Shown here one piece after another: positions 44,821 through 54,535 of a stretch of DNA of 64,000 nucleotides. Below the pieces are notes generated by a model, which was not told the origin of the DNA, did no database searches, and was given only the letters and a program-made list of their open reading frames with translations. The DNA lies in the NCBI GenBank assembly GCA_021776235.1, contig JAJFGG010000142.1:1-64000 (forward strand). Direction: 5' to 3'. Each line of letters starts with the position of its first letter. Within the stretch, counting starts at the first letter, position 1. This stretch comes from Alphaproteobacteria bacterium. Its GTDB lineage: Bacteria > Pseudomonadota > Alphaproteobacteria > GCA-2731375. The translations under genes were made by a program, and so were the position numbers.

Positions 44821-46035
44821 ATGACAGACAAACAGACAGGCGGTGCCCTGGCCGGATATCGTGTGATCGATCTGACCCGGGTGCTGGGCGGGCCGTTTTG
44901 CACCCAGTTGCTTTCCGATCATGGCGCCGAAGTGATCAAGGTGGAGCCACCCCAGGGCGATGAAGTGCGTGATTGGGGCCCGCCATTCAAGGACGGCCTG
45001 TCGGCCTATTTCTCCGGCGTCAACCGGAACAAACGCTCCATTGGCCTGGATCTGCGCACAGAGCGCGGCCAGGCCGTGCTGTTTCAGCTGTTGGAAGGGG
45101 CGGATGTGATGATCGACAATTTCAAGTCCGGCAGCCTCGAGAGGTGGGGCATCGGCTATGAAGATGTTTTGGCAAAACGCTTCCCGCGGCTGATTTATTG
45201 CTCCATCACCGGCTTTGGCGCCGACGGCCCTTTCGGCGGCTTTCCCGGCTATGACGCCGTGGCACAGGCATTGTCCGGGCAGATTTCCGTCAACGGCTCG
45301 CCCGAGACCGGGCCCACCCGCATCGGTGTGCCGATCATTGATCTTGCCACCGGGCTATATGCCTCGATCGGCATTTTGATGGCGGTGGAGGAGCGCCACC
45401 GTTCGGGGCAGGGGCAGCGGGTTGACGCCAGCCTGTTCGATACCGGTGTGGCGCTGTTGCATCCCCAGGCGGCGAACTATTTCATGTCCGGGAAAACACC
45501 TGTCCTGACGGGCAATTCCCACCCGAACATCTCACCCTATGAACAATATCCGACCAAGCAGGGACGGCTGTTTCTGGCCATTGGCAACGACCGGCAGTTC
45601 CGCTTGCTGGCCGAGGTTCTGGGCCAGCCGGAATGGGCCACCGATCCACGATTTCTGCATAATCCTGAACGGGTGGAGCATCGCGACGCCTTGAGCGCAT
45701 TGATCATTGAGGCCTTGCGAGAACATACGGCGGAGGCGGTTTCCTCTGCCCTGTTGTCCAAGGGCGCCCCGGCGGGCGCGGTTCTGACCATCCCCGAAGT
45801 GGCCGAACATCCTCATACCCGCCATCGCGGGATGGTGGTCGAAATGGACGGTTACCGCGGCACCGGTATTCCCATCAAGATGGGCCGAACGCCCGGCTCC
45901 GTCCGTAGCACGCCGCCGCATTATGGCAGCGCCACCCGGGATGTCCTGGCCGGCCTCGGTTATGACCGGCGCCAGGTCGATGAACTGATTAACGACGGGG
46001 TCGCTTTCACGGAACGGGCCAAACCACCGGTATAA
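44821..46035 (+). CDS. CaiB/BaiF family CoA-transferase (class III)
   Basis: The 404-residue enzyme transfers CoA between carboxylic acids through an aspartyl-CoA thioester. Signatures include YRVIDLTRVLGGPFCTQLLSDHGAEVIKVEPP, NRNKRSIGLDLR, GFGADGPFGGFPGYDAVAQALSG with the presumed nucleophile Asp, and GQRVDASLFDTGVALL. It is divergent from the AtuA/TRAP operon and lies 89 nt before the alcohol dehydrogenase, so all may handle one imported acid. The substrate is not deducible. Confidence 0.92.
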   Translation: MTDKQTGGALAGYRVIDLTRVLGGPFCTQLLSDHGAEVIKVEPPQGDEVRDWGPPFKDGLSAYFSGVNRNKRSIGLDLRTERGQAVLFQLLEGADVMIDNFKSGSLERWGIGYEDVLAKRFPRLIYCSITGFGADGPFGGFPGYDAVAQALSGQISVNGSPETGPTRIGVPIIDLATGLYASIGILMAVEERHRSGQGQRVDASLFDTGVALLHPQAANYFMSGKTPVLTGNSHPNISPYEQYPTKQGRLFLAIGNDRQFRLLAEVLGQPEWATDPRFLHNPERVEHRDALSALIIEALREHTAEAVSSALLSKGAPAGAVLTIPEVAEHPHTRHRGMVVEMDGYRGTGIPIKMGRTPGSVRSTPPHYGSATRDVLAGLGYDRRQVDELINDGVAFTERAKPPV

Positions 46036-46124
46036 GCGCATTAAGCGTCGGGCACTGGACCCCATGGGACGGCTGCCCTAGGTTGACGGCAATTCTGTAG
46101 TCGAAAGAACCGGGAGGTTGGGAA

Positions 46125-47177
46125 ATGCGTGCATATCAGATCGTGAAATGGGGCGAGCCGCTGGAAGAGCGCGAAGTACCGACACCGGAACCAAAAGGGA
46201 CCGAGGTTTTGGTCCGGGTCACGGCATCCGGCATCTGCCACAGTGACATTCACATCTGGGACGGTTATTTCGACATGGGCGGCGACAACAAGCTAAGCCT
46301 GGAAGACCGCGGCCTGAAACTGCCCTTCACCATGGGGCATGAAGTATTGGGCGAGGTTGCCGCCCTGGGTCCGGAGGCTGAGGGCATTGAAGTCGGCGAT
46401 CGCCGCATCGTCTTTCCCTGGATCGGCTGTGGCGCCTGCGAGGTCTGTGCCCGCGGCGACGAGCTGCTGTGTCTGGCGCCCCGCACCGTGGGGACCCGTT
46501 ATGCCGGCGGTTATGCGGAATACTGCATCGCCCCGCATGCAAAATATCTGGTGCCCTTCGAAGGCACCGATGAACCCCATGCCGCGACCTGCGCCTGTTC
46601 CGGCGTGACCGCATACAGCGCCTTGAAAAAGGTCAACTACCTGACCGACAAAGAACATTTGATGATCATCGGGGCCGGTGGCGTTGGCCTGGCGGGTATT
46701 GGCATGGCCAAGGCGGTATGTGCGGCCAAATTGATTGTCGCCGATATCGATCCGGCCAAACGGGCCGCGGCCATTGCTGCCGGAGCGGACATTGTCGTCG
46801 ATAACAGCGATGCCGGGGCAGTCGCACAATTGTTGGAGAGCACGGGCGGCGGTGTCGCCGCGGCCATCGATTTCGTTGGCGCGCCGGCCACCACCGGTTT
46901 TGCCATGCAGGCCCTGGCCCGTGGCGGCACGATTGTCGTGGTTGGCCTGTTCGGCGGCGCCTTGCCTCTGCCGGTGGCCAGCCTGCCACTGAAGATGATG
47001 CGCCTGATTGGCAGTTATGTCGGCAGTCTGGAAGAGATGCGCGAGTTGATGGCCTTGGTTAAGGCAGGCAAGGTAAAGCCGGTGCCGACCACGCCGCGGC
47101 CGCTGCGCGAAGCCGGCCAAGCCATTGCCGATCTGCGCGATGGCAAAGCCGTTGGGCGCTACGTCCTGGTCAATTAG
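46125..47177 (+). CDS. Zinc-dependent medium-chain alcohol dehydrogenase
   Basis: The 350-residue protein has both zinc sites: catalytic Cys in GICHSDIHIWDGY, His in TMGHEVLGEVAALG, and the structural four-cysteine lobe CGACEVCARGDELLC. The NAD(P)-binding motif is IIGAGGVGLAGIGMAKAV. A strong GGGAGG Shine-Dalgarno lies before the ATG. It probably oxidises an alcohol or interconverts an aldehyde. Its stop codon overlaps that of convergent dusA by 4 nt. Confidence 0.92.
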   Translation: MRAYQIVKWGEPLEEREVPTPEPKGTEVLVRVTASGICHSDIHIWDGYFDMGGDNKLSLEDRGLKLPFTMGHEVLGEVAALGPEAEGIEVGDRRIVFPWIGCGACEVCARGDELLCLAPRTVGTRYAGGYAEYCIAPHAKYLVPFEGTDEPHAATCACSGVTAYSALKKVNYLTDKEHLMIIGAGGVGLAGIGMAKAVCAAKLIVADIDPAKRAAAIAAGADIVVDNSDAGAVAQLLESTGGGVAAAIDFVGAPATTGFAMQALARGGTIVVVGLFGGALPLPVASLPLKMMRLIGSYVGSLEEMRELMALVKAGKVKPVPTTPRPLREAGQAIADLRDGKAVGRYVLVN

Positions 47178-48175
47178 TGCTGCAGTTCCAATTGGCCGGG
47201 CATTTGCGCCATGGCGGTCTCCAGCAGAGCGCCATCGGCCTCCGGCCGGTAGCTTCGTTCCGAGATATGCCGGCGCCAGGCCCGGGCGCCCGGCTGACCA
47301 TAGTAAAGACCCAGCATATGCCGTGTTATGGCGTTTAGGCGCACGCCCCGGTCCATTTGCTCGGCAATATAGGGCTGTATGGCCCGGATCAGGTCTTCCC
47401 GGCTGGGCGGGGCCGCGGTGTCCGCGAACAACGTCCGATCGACTTCGGCCAGCAGATAAGGCGCCTGATAGACGGCGCGGCCCAACATGACGCCGTCCAC
47501 ATGTTGCAGATGCAGCTGGCATTGTTCCAGGCTGTCGATGCCGCCGTTGACGATAATCTCCAGTTCCGGAAAATCCGCCTTTACGCGATAGGCCCGGTCA
47601 TAATGCAATGGCGGCACTTCGCGGTTCTGCTTCGGGCTCAAGCCCGACAGAATGGCTTTGCGGGCATGGATAATGAAACTGCGGCAGCCCGCCGCCGCCA
47701 CGGTCTCGATAAAATGGTGCAGAAACTCATAGCTGTCATGGTCATCGATGCCGATCCGCGATTTGACTGTGATGGGAACGTTCGTGGCCGACCCCATCGC
47801 CGTAACACAGGCCGCGACCAGATCGGGTTCAGCCATCAGACAGGCGCCAAAACGCCCCGACTGCACCCGGTCGCTGGGACAACCTACGTTGATATTGATC
47901 TCGTCATAGCCATAGTCCTGGCCGATGGCGGCGGCTCTGGCCATGCGGTCGGGGTCCGAGCCGCCCAATTGCAGAGCGATGGGGTGCTCCGCCGGCGAAA
48001 AAGCCAAAAGACGCTGCCTATCGCCATGGATGACCGCATCGGCGGTGATCATCTCGGTGTACAGCAAGGCCCGGCGGCTGATCAGGCGCAGGAAATAGCG
48101 CTCGTGCCGGTCGGTATATTCCATCATCGGCGCCACGCTGAAACGCCTATCAAGGATCATCGGCACTACCCCCAA
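47174..48175 (-). CDS. dusA: tRNA dihydrouridine(20/20a) synthase DusA
   Basis: The 333-residue FMN enzyme reduces uridine in the tRNA D-loop. The DusA signature is clear: [49 protein letters not shown], and the catalytic cysteine in [21 protein letters not shown]. The Met at residue 6 (48160) is an alternative start with better match to the family N-terminus. The gene overlaps the 3' end of the upstream esterase by 26 nt (11 nt from the second Met). Confidence 0.95.
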   Translation of the reverse strand: MGVVPMILDRRFSVAPMMEYTDRHERYFLRLISRRALLYTEMITADAVIHGDRQRLLAFSPAEHPIALQLGGSDPDRMARAAAIGQDYGYDEININVGCPSDRVQSGRFGACLMAEPDLVAACVTAMGSATNVPITVKSRIGIDDHDSYEFLHHFIETVAAAGCRSFIIHARKAILSGLSPKQNREVPPLHYDRAYRVKADFPELEIIVNGGIDSLEQCQLHLQHVDGVMLGRAVYQAPYLLAEVDRTLFADTAAPPSREDLIRAIQPYIAEQMDRGVRLNAITRHMLGLYYGQPGARAWRRHISERSYRPEADGALLETAMAQMPGQLELQH

Positions 48176-49109
48176 AAGCCGAACGCAGGGCGCCGGCTAC
48201 ATGATCAAGTGCGGCCACGCCCTGATCGACCTTGGCCCCCATGCGGGCAAAGCCATGCACCATGCCGGCGTAGCATTTGTATTCGACCGGCACGCCTGCC
48301 TTGGCCAATGTTTCGGCATAAACCCGCCCCTCGTCGCGCAGGGGATCATATTCGGCGGTCTGGATCCAGGCGCGCGGCAAATCGGTGTGATACTTGGCCA
48401 GCTGCGGCGAGGCACGCGGGTCCGATCTCGCCGCCCGGTCCGGCAAATAAAGGTCGGCAAAATGTTCCGTCGCCTGCCGTGTCAACAGATAGCCTTCACC
48501 ATTGTCCTCTTTGGACGGGGTGTCGGCGGTGAAATCCAGTGCCGGATAAATCAGCGCCTGCAGGCATAGCTGAATCCGTTTGGACTCATCGCGCAGGATC
48601 AGCGCGGTGGATGCCGCCAGATTGCCGCCGGCGGAATCGCCAACCACCGCCAGGCGGGCCGGATCGGCGCCGATCGCCTCTGCGTTTGCCGCTACCCAGC
48701 GGGTCGCGGCAACACAGTCATTCAGACCGGCGGGAAATTTATGCTCCGGCGCCAGACGGTAATCGACCGCCACCACGATACAACCGGCCCCATGGGCCAG
48801 ATGGCGGCAGACATGATCGTGGCTCTCCAACGAGCCGATGACCCAACCGCCGCCATGAAAGAATAGCGCCGCCGCCATGGCATTATTCGTGGATACCGGC
48901 GTGTATATGCGGATGGCGAGGCCGTTGCCGTCCGGACCGGGGATAATACGGTCCTCCACGCTATGAAGATCGCCGGTCGGGTGGCGATAGGCCGCCGTCG
49001 CCGCCTCGTAGGCATCCCGCGCCAGGCGATAGTCGTCTGCCTCCAGTGGCGAGCCACCCGCCGCCGCGGCGGCCTCGACAATTGCACTACATTGGGGATC
49101 CAAGCTCAT
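48150..49109 (-). CDS. Alpha/beta hydrolase, hormone-sensitive lipase family
   Basis: The 319-residue esterase has the HSL/GDSAG hallmarks: oxyanion-hole [16 protein letters not shown], the nucleophile in [15 protein letters not shown], the acid residue near [17 protein letters not shown] and the His in [12 protein letters not shown]. No signal peptide. It likely hydrolyses short-chain esters. The ATG overlaps the stop of the upstream cyclase gene by 4 nt, so translation is coupled. Confidence 0.92.
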   Translation of the reverse strand: MSLDPQCSAIVEAAAAAGGSPLEADDYRLARDAYEAATAAYRHPTGDLHSVEDRIIPGPDGNGLAIRIYTPVSTNNAMAAALFFHGGGWVIGSLESHDHVCRHLAHGAGCIVVAVDYRLAPEHKFPAGLNDCVAATRWVAANAEAIGADPARLAVVGDSAGGNLAASTALILRDESKRIQLCLQALIYPALDFTADTPSKEDNGEGYLLTRQATEHFADLYLPDRAARSDPRASPQLAKYHTDLPRAWIQTAEYDPLRDEGRVYAETLAKAGVPVEYKCYAGMVHGFARMGAKVDQGVAALDHVAGALRSAFGGSADDP

Positions 49110-50446
49110 TTCGTTTCCTTCCCGGCAACGGCCTCGGTACGCCCCAGCAGATACCAGGTCGACATCTTTCCCTTACCCTTGACCGCAATTTCGCCACGGG
49201 GGGCCAGTTGATAGCGGATATCCAGCCGTTGCCGCAACTGATCGGAAACCTGAATACGGTCCGGCTCGCCCAGGGTCTGCATCCGCGAGGCTATATTTAC
49301 CGTATCGCCCCATAAATCATACATGAAGCGCCGTTGACCAATAACCCCCGCCGTCAACCCGCCCACGTGAATGCCAATGCGCACTCGTACGGGGTTGCCA
49401 TCGGGATCGCGTACCTGGCCGGCCGCTTTTTGCATCGCCAGGGCCAAATCCGCCATGGCCGGCAAATGCTCCGTACGGTCACCGGACACCCCGCCCGCCA
49501 CCATGTAGGAATCGCCGATGGTCTTGATTTTTTCCAGGCCGTGCTCCGCCGTCAAGGCATCGAAACTGGCGAACAGTTGGTTCAATAGGGCCAGGGTCTG
49601 ATCTGGGCGGCAGCGGGCGGCCAGGGCCGTAAAGCCCACGATGTCGGCGAACAGAACTGTGGCGTCGGTATATTCATCCACTACCGTCTCGCCCCGTTGC
49701 AGGCGCTCGGCCACCGGGGCGGGCAGAATGGAGGTCAAAAGCTCATGATAACGGGCGCGCTGGTCCTCCAGCCGGCGGGCGTTCAGGTGGTCCAGCCGGC
49801 GCAACCGTTCGGCCCGGTGCAGGGCGGCAATGCCGACCACGTTCGCCGCCGCCAGTTGTGCCGCCAGCATGCCCAGCAATTGGCCGTTCGCCACCCCGGC
49901 AAAGGCGGTGAAGACCAGATAGACCAGGCTGGCGGTCAGCACCGTGCCGATGCAGTACGCGAATATCAACGGCACCACCAGATAGCTGGCCAGCACCAAC
50001 AGCATGATGCCGGACAGATACAGCACCGGCACCTCTACCATGGCGTTGGTCAGGCCGGCCGCCAGGGTCATGGCATGCACGGCAAGGAGCATCAGCAGTG
50101 GCCAGCGGGTGCGGAAAAAGGGCAGATATGTCAGGGCCAGCAGTAAAAACAGACACAGGGTCAAAACAATTGTGCGCGCCAGAACGAAAGTCATTCCGCC
50201 GGCCGGCAGCACCCAGGGGTCAATGGCCGCGAAAGCGAGCTCAATCGCCAAAGCCAGCCATAGGACAAAGCGCGCCTGGCCCAGATTTCTGTTGCGTTCA
50301 GCGGCGCGAAATTCCGTTTCCAGGTTACGATCCACGAAGACCAGGCGGCGGCCCATCTGGCCCCACTCGGCATCATCCGAGGGCCGGCTCGTGGCCGCGC
50401 CCGCCGACACTGCCGGCGTCATCGCCGCGGCGTCACTGCCTGCCAT
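49106..50446 (-). CDS. Membrane-bound class III adenylate/guanylate cyclase
   Basis: From the ATG at 50446 the product has about 446 residues: a cytoplasmic N-terminus, five or six TM helices (about residues 60-215), a linker with [17 protein letters not shown], then the class III catalytic domain. Metal and substrate residues are visible in [16 protein letters not shown], the adenine-type Lys in [16 protein letters not shown], Asp in [14 protein letters not shown] with the transition-state Asn and Arg. The Lys-Asp pair fits class IIIa adenylate cyclase. The frame is open to a TTG at 50503, but an AAGGGG Shine-Dalgarno supports the ATG. It is divergent from another cyclase gene. Confidence 0.9.
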   Translation of the reverse strand: MAGSDAAAMTPAVSAGAATSRPSDDAEWGQMGRRLVFVDRNLETEFRAAERNRNLGQARFVLWLALAIELAFAAIDPWVLPAGGMTFVLARTIVLTLCLFLLLALTYLPFFRTRWPLLMLLAVHAMTLAAGLTNAMVEVPVLYLSGIMLLVLASYLVVPLIFAYCIGTVLTASLVYLVFTAFAGVANGQLLGMLAAQLAAANVVGIAALHRAERLRRLDHLNARRLEDQRARYHELLTSILPAPVAERLQRGETVVDEYTDATVLFADIVGFTALAARCRPDQTLALLNQLFASFDALTAEHGLEKIKTIGDSYMVAGGVSGDRTEHLPAMADLALAMQKAAGQVRDPDGNPVRVRIGIHVGGLTAGVIGQRRFMYDLWGDTVNIASRMQTLGEPDRIQVSDQLRQRLDIRYQLAPRGEIAVKGKGKMSTWYLLGRTEAVAGKETK

Positions 50447-50629
50447 TCCGTCTATATCCCCTTGTTCTCTTTCGCATGCATCCGGCCAGCCGTCGTGCCG
50501 CAAACGTCATGATCGCCCTATCTGCAAGTAGGCTTGATGCTGCGGGTTTTCCAGGGCACCTGCCAATAACATTCCCGGCCAGGATATTTGCCAGGCAATT
50601 CACTTGAATACGATGGCGCCCGTTCATAG

Positions 50630-52156
50630 ATGATATCGAGCATGACCGCCGCGCAAGCCTACCGGATAACCGTCGAGACCGCCGCAAAACCCGTTCGGGC
50701 CCTGCATGGCGGATTGCTTTTGGCGGCAAGCGACAAGACCTTGGTGATGCACGAGACCGGTTTGCAGTCGTATCACTATTTTCCCCGTGAGGCTGTCGCG
50801 GAAGGCTTGTTGCAGGCATCTACCCGGCGCACCTTTTGCCCCTTCAAGGGCACGGCCAGTTATTGGCACCTGGATTTGCCTAACGGCTTGGTGGAGAATG
50901 CCGCTTTCAGTTACGAGACGCCGTTTCCCGAAGCCGCCGCCATAGCCGGGCATATCGCCTTTATGGATGCTGCCCTGGATCAGCCGTTAAGCCTTGTCGC
51001 CCCTGATGTGAATGTCTCCGGGCCCTTGGTGGACTGGCTGTTGCGGGACGCCTGGCTATGTAAGAGCCCGGAGGAATTGACGGAACAGTTCGGGAAAAAA
51101 CTGGTCGACAGTGGTGTTCCCCTGTGGCGGTTGAACGTGGGCATCAGGACCCTGCATCCGCAGTTGGCCAGCCACAACTACAGATGGCTGCGCGGCGTCG
51201 ATGGCGTGATGGCGTTCGGCATGCCCCAGGGCATGCTGTTACAACCGGCCTATCTGAACAGCCCCGTGCGCCATGTCAGCGAAGGCCTGGGCGGCGTGCG
51301 CCAGCGCCTGGACCGGGCCGGCGAGACAGAGTTCCGCTTTCCGGTAATGGATGAATTGCGGGCCCAGGGCGGCACCGACTATGTTGCCATGCCCCTGCCT
51401 TTTTCCGATGGCCAGATCAATACCATAACGTTTACGTCCGACCATCCGGACGGATTCTCCACGGCCGACCTGGGCGCGGTGTTTCAATGCGTCTTCGGCC
51501 TCAGCCGGTTTTATGAAACCATGACCCTGCGGCAGAATACCCGGACTTTGCTGACCACCTATCTTGGCCAGCGCTCGGGAACCAGGGTCCTGAATGGCGA
51601 AACCCAACGCGGCTCGGGGGAAGAAATCCGCGCCGCCATTTTGTATTGCGATCTGCGCAATTCCACACAGCTGGCGGCCTCTTTGCCGCGCGGCGCCTAC
51701 CTGGATTTGCTGAACAATTATTTTGAAGCGGTGTCCGAGCCAATCCTGTCCCGTTGGGGAGAGGTTCTGAAGTTCATTGGCGACGCTGTCCTGGCTATTT
51801 TTCCCGTTGAGGGCGACCCGGCCAAGGCCTGCGGCCTGGCCCATGAGGCGGCGGAGGAGATTATCGCGCGCCTGGCGGAGACGGATGATCCTCCGCTGCG
51901 TTGCGCCATTGGCCTGCATCTGGGCGAGGTTACCTTTGGCAATGTCGGCGCGCCGGAACGGCTCGACTTCACGGTCATCGGCAGCGCCGCCAATCTGGCC
52001 GCCCGCCTGTCGGAGCAGTGCAAGGTGCTGGATCGGTCCTTGCTGTTCTCCGGTGCCGTGCAACAGGCCCTACCCGAGGGCATGCTGCCCCTGGGCCGGC
52101 ATGACCTGCATAATATTCCAGGCGCGACGGAAATCTACACCAGCCAGCCCCAATAG
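50630..52156 (+). CDS. DUF427-class III cyclase fusion protein
   Basis: A 508-residue soluble protein in three parts. Residues about 23-112 are a DUF427 domain (LVMHETGLQSYHYFPREAV, TFCPFKGTASYWHL, ENAAFSYETPFPEAAAIAGHIAF). Residues about 135-325 form a possible GAF-like regulatory region. About 332-500 is a class III cyclase domain: AAILYCDLRNSTQLA (metal Asp), VLKFIGDAVLAIF (Lys and Asp), LDFTVIGSAANLAARL (Thr, Asn, Arg), all consistent with adenylate cyclase of class IIIb type. The Met at 50642 (MTAAQAYR) is an equally good start. It is transcribed away from the membrane cyclase gene across about 180 nt. Confidence 0.87.
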   Translation: MISSMTAAQAYRITVETAAKPVRALHGGLLLAASDKTLVMHETGLQSYHYFPREAVAEGLLQASTRRTFCPFKGTASYWHLDLPNGLVENAAFSYETPFPEAAAIAGHIAFMDAALDQPLSLVAPDVNVSGPLVDWLLRDAWLCKSPEELTEQFGKKLVDSGVPLWRLNVGIRTLHPQLASHNYRWLRGVDGVMAFGMPQGMLLQPAYLNSPVRHVSEGLGGVRQRLDRAGETEFRFPVMDELRAQGGTDYVAMPLPFSDGQINTITFTSDHPDGFSTADLGAVFQCVFGLSRFYETMTLRQNTRTLLTTYLGQRSGTRVLNGETQRGSGEEIRAAILYCDLRNSTQLAASLPRGAYLDLLNNYFEAVSEPILSRWGEVLKFIGDAVLAIFPVEGDPAKACGLAHEAAEEIIARLAETDDPPLRCAIGLHLGEVTFGNVGAPERLDFTVIGSAANLAARLSEQCKVLDRSLLFSGAVQQALPEGMLPLGRHDLHNIPGATEIYTSQPQ

Positions 52157-52244
52157 TCCGGCCTGCTACAACGAGACTGGACGTAGAGGCGACAAGAAGA
52201 CACACTTGGGGCCGGAAAATTCTAAGGCCATCAAGGATCTTACG

Positions 52245-53630
52245 ATGAGCAGCCCCGCGCTTGAGGAAGCTACGCCCGCCATCACCGAAACTCTGGCTCA
52301 AAACGCCGCCGGTCTGCGCTTCGAAAATATCGATGCGGACAGCCTGGAGGTGGCGAAACAATGCCTGATTGACTGGTTTGCCGTCAGCCTGGCGGGTGCG
52401 GTCGAGCCATTGACCTTGCTTTTGGCGGCGGAGGCGGCAGAGGAAGGCGGGCAGCCGCGCGCAACTTTGATTGGCATGGGTACAAAGGGTACTTTGGCCC
52501 AGGCCTGTCTGGTCAACGGCAGCGCTTCGCACGCCCTGGACTACGATGATGTCAACCTTGCCATGGGCGGCCACCCCACGGCCCAGGTGGCCGCGGCTGT
52601 TCTGGCCGTGGCCGAGGACCTGGGCGCCACGGGCCGGGATTTGCTGACGGCGTTCGTGGCCGGTTACGAAACCGAATGCCGCATCGGCAACCTGGTCGCG
52701 CCCAGCCATTACCAGAAAGGTTTTCACGTCACCGCTACCGTCGGCAGCTTTGGCGCGGCGGCGGGGGTCGGCCATTTGCTGGGATTGGAGGGGGATGTCA
52801 TGGCCCGCGCCTTGGGCATCGCCGGCACCCAGGCCGCGGGTTTGAAGGCGCAGTTTGGTACCATGTGCAAGCCATTGCACGCTGGAAAGGCCGCCGGCAA
52901 CGGCCTGTTGGCGGCCCGTCTGGCGCGGCGCGGTTTCACCTCTCGCGCAGATATCCTGGAGGCGCCCCAAGGTTTCGCCGACAGCCAAAGCGATCACTTT
53001 CGCGACCAGCGCGCCCTGCAAACGCCCCGGCGCGGCTTCCACGTGCGGGAGAATTTGTTCAAGTATCACGCCGCCTGTTACCTGACCCATTCGACGATCG
53101 AAATACTCGGCGATCTGCAGGAAGAAAGGCGGCTGGTACCAGACCAGATCGACAGCGTTGTCTTGTCGGTCGATCCCGGCCATTTGAAGGTCTGCAATAT
53201 TCAGGAGCCTGCGACCGGGCTCGAGGCCAAGTTCAGCCTGCGCCATACCGCCGCCTTTGCCCTGGCGGGAATAGACACCGCCAGCATCCACAGCTATTCC
53301 GACGCCAACGCCCAGGTGTCTGAACTTGTCGCCTTGCGGCGCAAGGTATCGGTGCTTGACGACGGTGGTCCCAGCACCCTGGCCACGGCGCGCGTTACCC
53401 TGCGTGACGGCGAGACCCTGGAACGCAGTTTCGATGTCGGCATTCCCGCCGATGACGTCGCGGCCCAGGGCCTGAAGATCGACGCCAAATTCCGCAGTCT
53501 GGCCGTGCCCCTGTTGGGGGAGACGACAGCGGCGGCGCTGCTGGCTGATTTGCACAAATTGGAAACATTGGACGATGCGGGCCGGTTGCTGGCCCATGTC
53601 GCGGCCTGGCGGGCCGGCTCGGACATATAA
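52245..53630 (+). CDS. MmgE/PrpD family protein
   Basis: The 461-residue protein belongs to the MmgE/PrpD family, which includes 2-methylcitrate dehydratase and cis-aconitate decarboxylase. Motifs: CLIDWFAVSLAG, NGSASHALDYDDVNLAMGGHPTAQV (in parts), FVAGYETECRIG, GFHVTATVGSFGAAAGVG, GTMCKPLHAGKAAGNGLLAA and YHAACYLTHSTIE. The ATG at 52245 is chosen as the start, where homology begins. It is the first gene of a three-gene operon with the MBL hydrolase and a CoA-transferase. Confidence 0.9.
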   Translation: MSSPALEEATPAITETLAQNAAGLRFENIDADSLEVAKQCLIDWFAVSLAGAVEPLTLLLAAEAAEEGGQPRATLIGMGTKGTLAQACLVNGSASHALDYDDVNLAMGGHPTAQVAAAVLAVAEDLGATGRDLLTAFVAGYETECRIGNLVAPSHYQKGFHVTATVGSFGAAAGVGHLLGLEGDVMARALGIAGTQAAGLKAQFGTMCKPLHAGKAAGNGLLAARLARRGFTSRADILEAPQGFADSQSDHFRDQRALQTPRRGFHVRENLFKYHAACYLTHSTIEILGDLQEERRLVPDQIDSVVLSVDPGHLKVCNIQEPATGLEAKFSLRHTAAFALAGIDTASIHSYSDANAQVSELVALRRKVSVLDDGGPSTLATARVTLRDGETLERSFDVGIPADDVAAQGLKIDAKFRSLAVPLLGETTAAALLADLHKLETLDDAGRLLAHVAAWRAGSDI

Positions 53631-53670
53631 CACAGTACCAAGAACACTGATCAATAGGGGATAAAGATAG

Positions 53671-54525
53671 ATGAACCAGGGCAAGTGGCGTATTGGCGAG
53701 GTCACCGTCACAAGGGTGGTAGAGATCGAGGCGACCGGTGGCATGAGCCCTATTCTGCCGGACGCTACCAGGGAAAAGCTGCGGGAGATCCCTTGGCTCT
53801 ATCCCCACTTCGCGGACGAGAATGGGCGTATGCGCGGCTCCATCCACGCCCTGATCATCGAGACCCCGGATCGGACCATTGTGGTCGATACCTGTGTCGG
53901 CAACGACAAGGAACGGGGCAATCCGCCTTGGAACCAGTTGCAGACCAGCTTTTTGCAGGATCTGGCGGCGGCGGGTTTCGCCACCGATCAGGTCGATTGC
54001 GTCCTGTGTACTCATTTGCATGTGGATCACGTGGGCTGGAACACCATGCTGGTGGACGGCAAATGGCAGCCCACTTTCCCCCAGGCCCGTTACTTGATGG
54101 GCCAGGTGGAGTTCGATCATTGGCGTGGCTTCGAAAACCCGGATACCGAACAGATCATGGCCGATTCCGTGCTGCCGGTGTTTGACGCCGGTCTGGTCGA
54201 TCTGGTCGAGACCAATCACATGATATGCCCCGAGATTTCTCTGATCCCGACGGTTGGCCATACCCCTGGGCATGTCTCGGTCTTGATCCAAAGCCATGGT
54301 GAAGAGGCCCTGATCACCGGCGATTTTATCCATCATCCCTGTCAGATGGCGCATCCGGAATGGTCCGCCTCGGTGGATACGGATCAGGAGCAGGCCCGGC
54401 GCACCCGGCACGAAATGTTCGCCCGCTATGCCGATACCCCGACCCTGATTATCGGCACCCATTTCGCCACACCTACCGCCGGCCATCTGGTCCGCGATGG
54501 TGATGCCTACCGCCTCGACGTATAG
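53671..54525 (+). CDS. Metallo-beta-lactamase fold hydrolase
   Basis: The 284-residue protein shows the full MBL zinc set: CTHLHVDHVGWN (HxHxDH), PTVGHTPGHVSVLI, ALITGDFIHHPCQ and the late IIGTHFATPTAGH. The closest general type is lactonase- or esterase-like MBL hydrolases. Located 40 nt after the MmgE/PrpD gene and 10 nt before the CoA-transferase gene, it is likely a hydrolytic step in the same pathway. No signal peptide. Confidence 0.9.
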   Translation: MNQGKWRIGEVTVTRVVEIEATGGMSPILPDATREKLREIPWLYPHFADENGRMRGSIHALIIETPDRTIVVDTCVGNDKERGNPPWNQLQTSFLQDLAAAGFATDQVDCVLCTHLHVDHVGWNTMLVDGKWQPTFPQARYLMGQVEFDHWRGFENPDTEQIMADSVLPVFDAGLVDLVETNHMICPEISLIPTVGHTPGHVSVLIQSHGEEALITGDFIHHPCQMAHPEWSASVDTDQEQARRTRHEMFARYADTPTLIIGTHFATPTAGHLVRDGDAYRLDV

Positions 54526-54535
54526 GGACTGGCCC

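Noticed and set aside
51975-53744. A 589-codon open frame on the minus strand across the MmgE/PrpD gene
   Set aside because: It is antisense to a clearly homologous gene, has no family motif and is explained by high GC and biased third positions.
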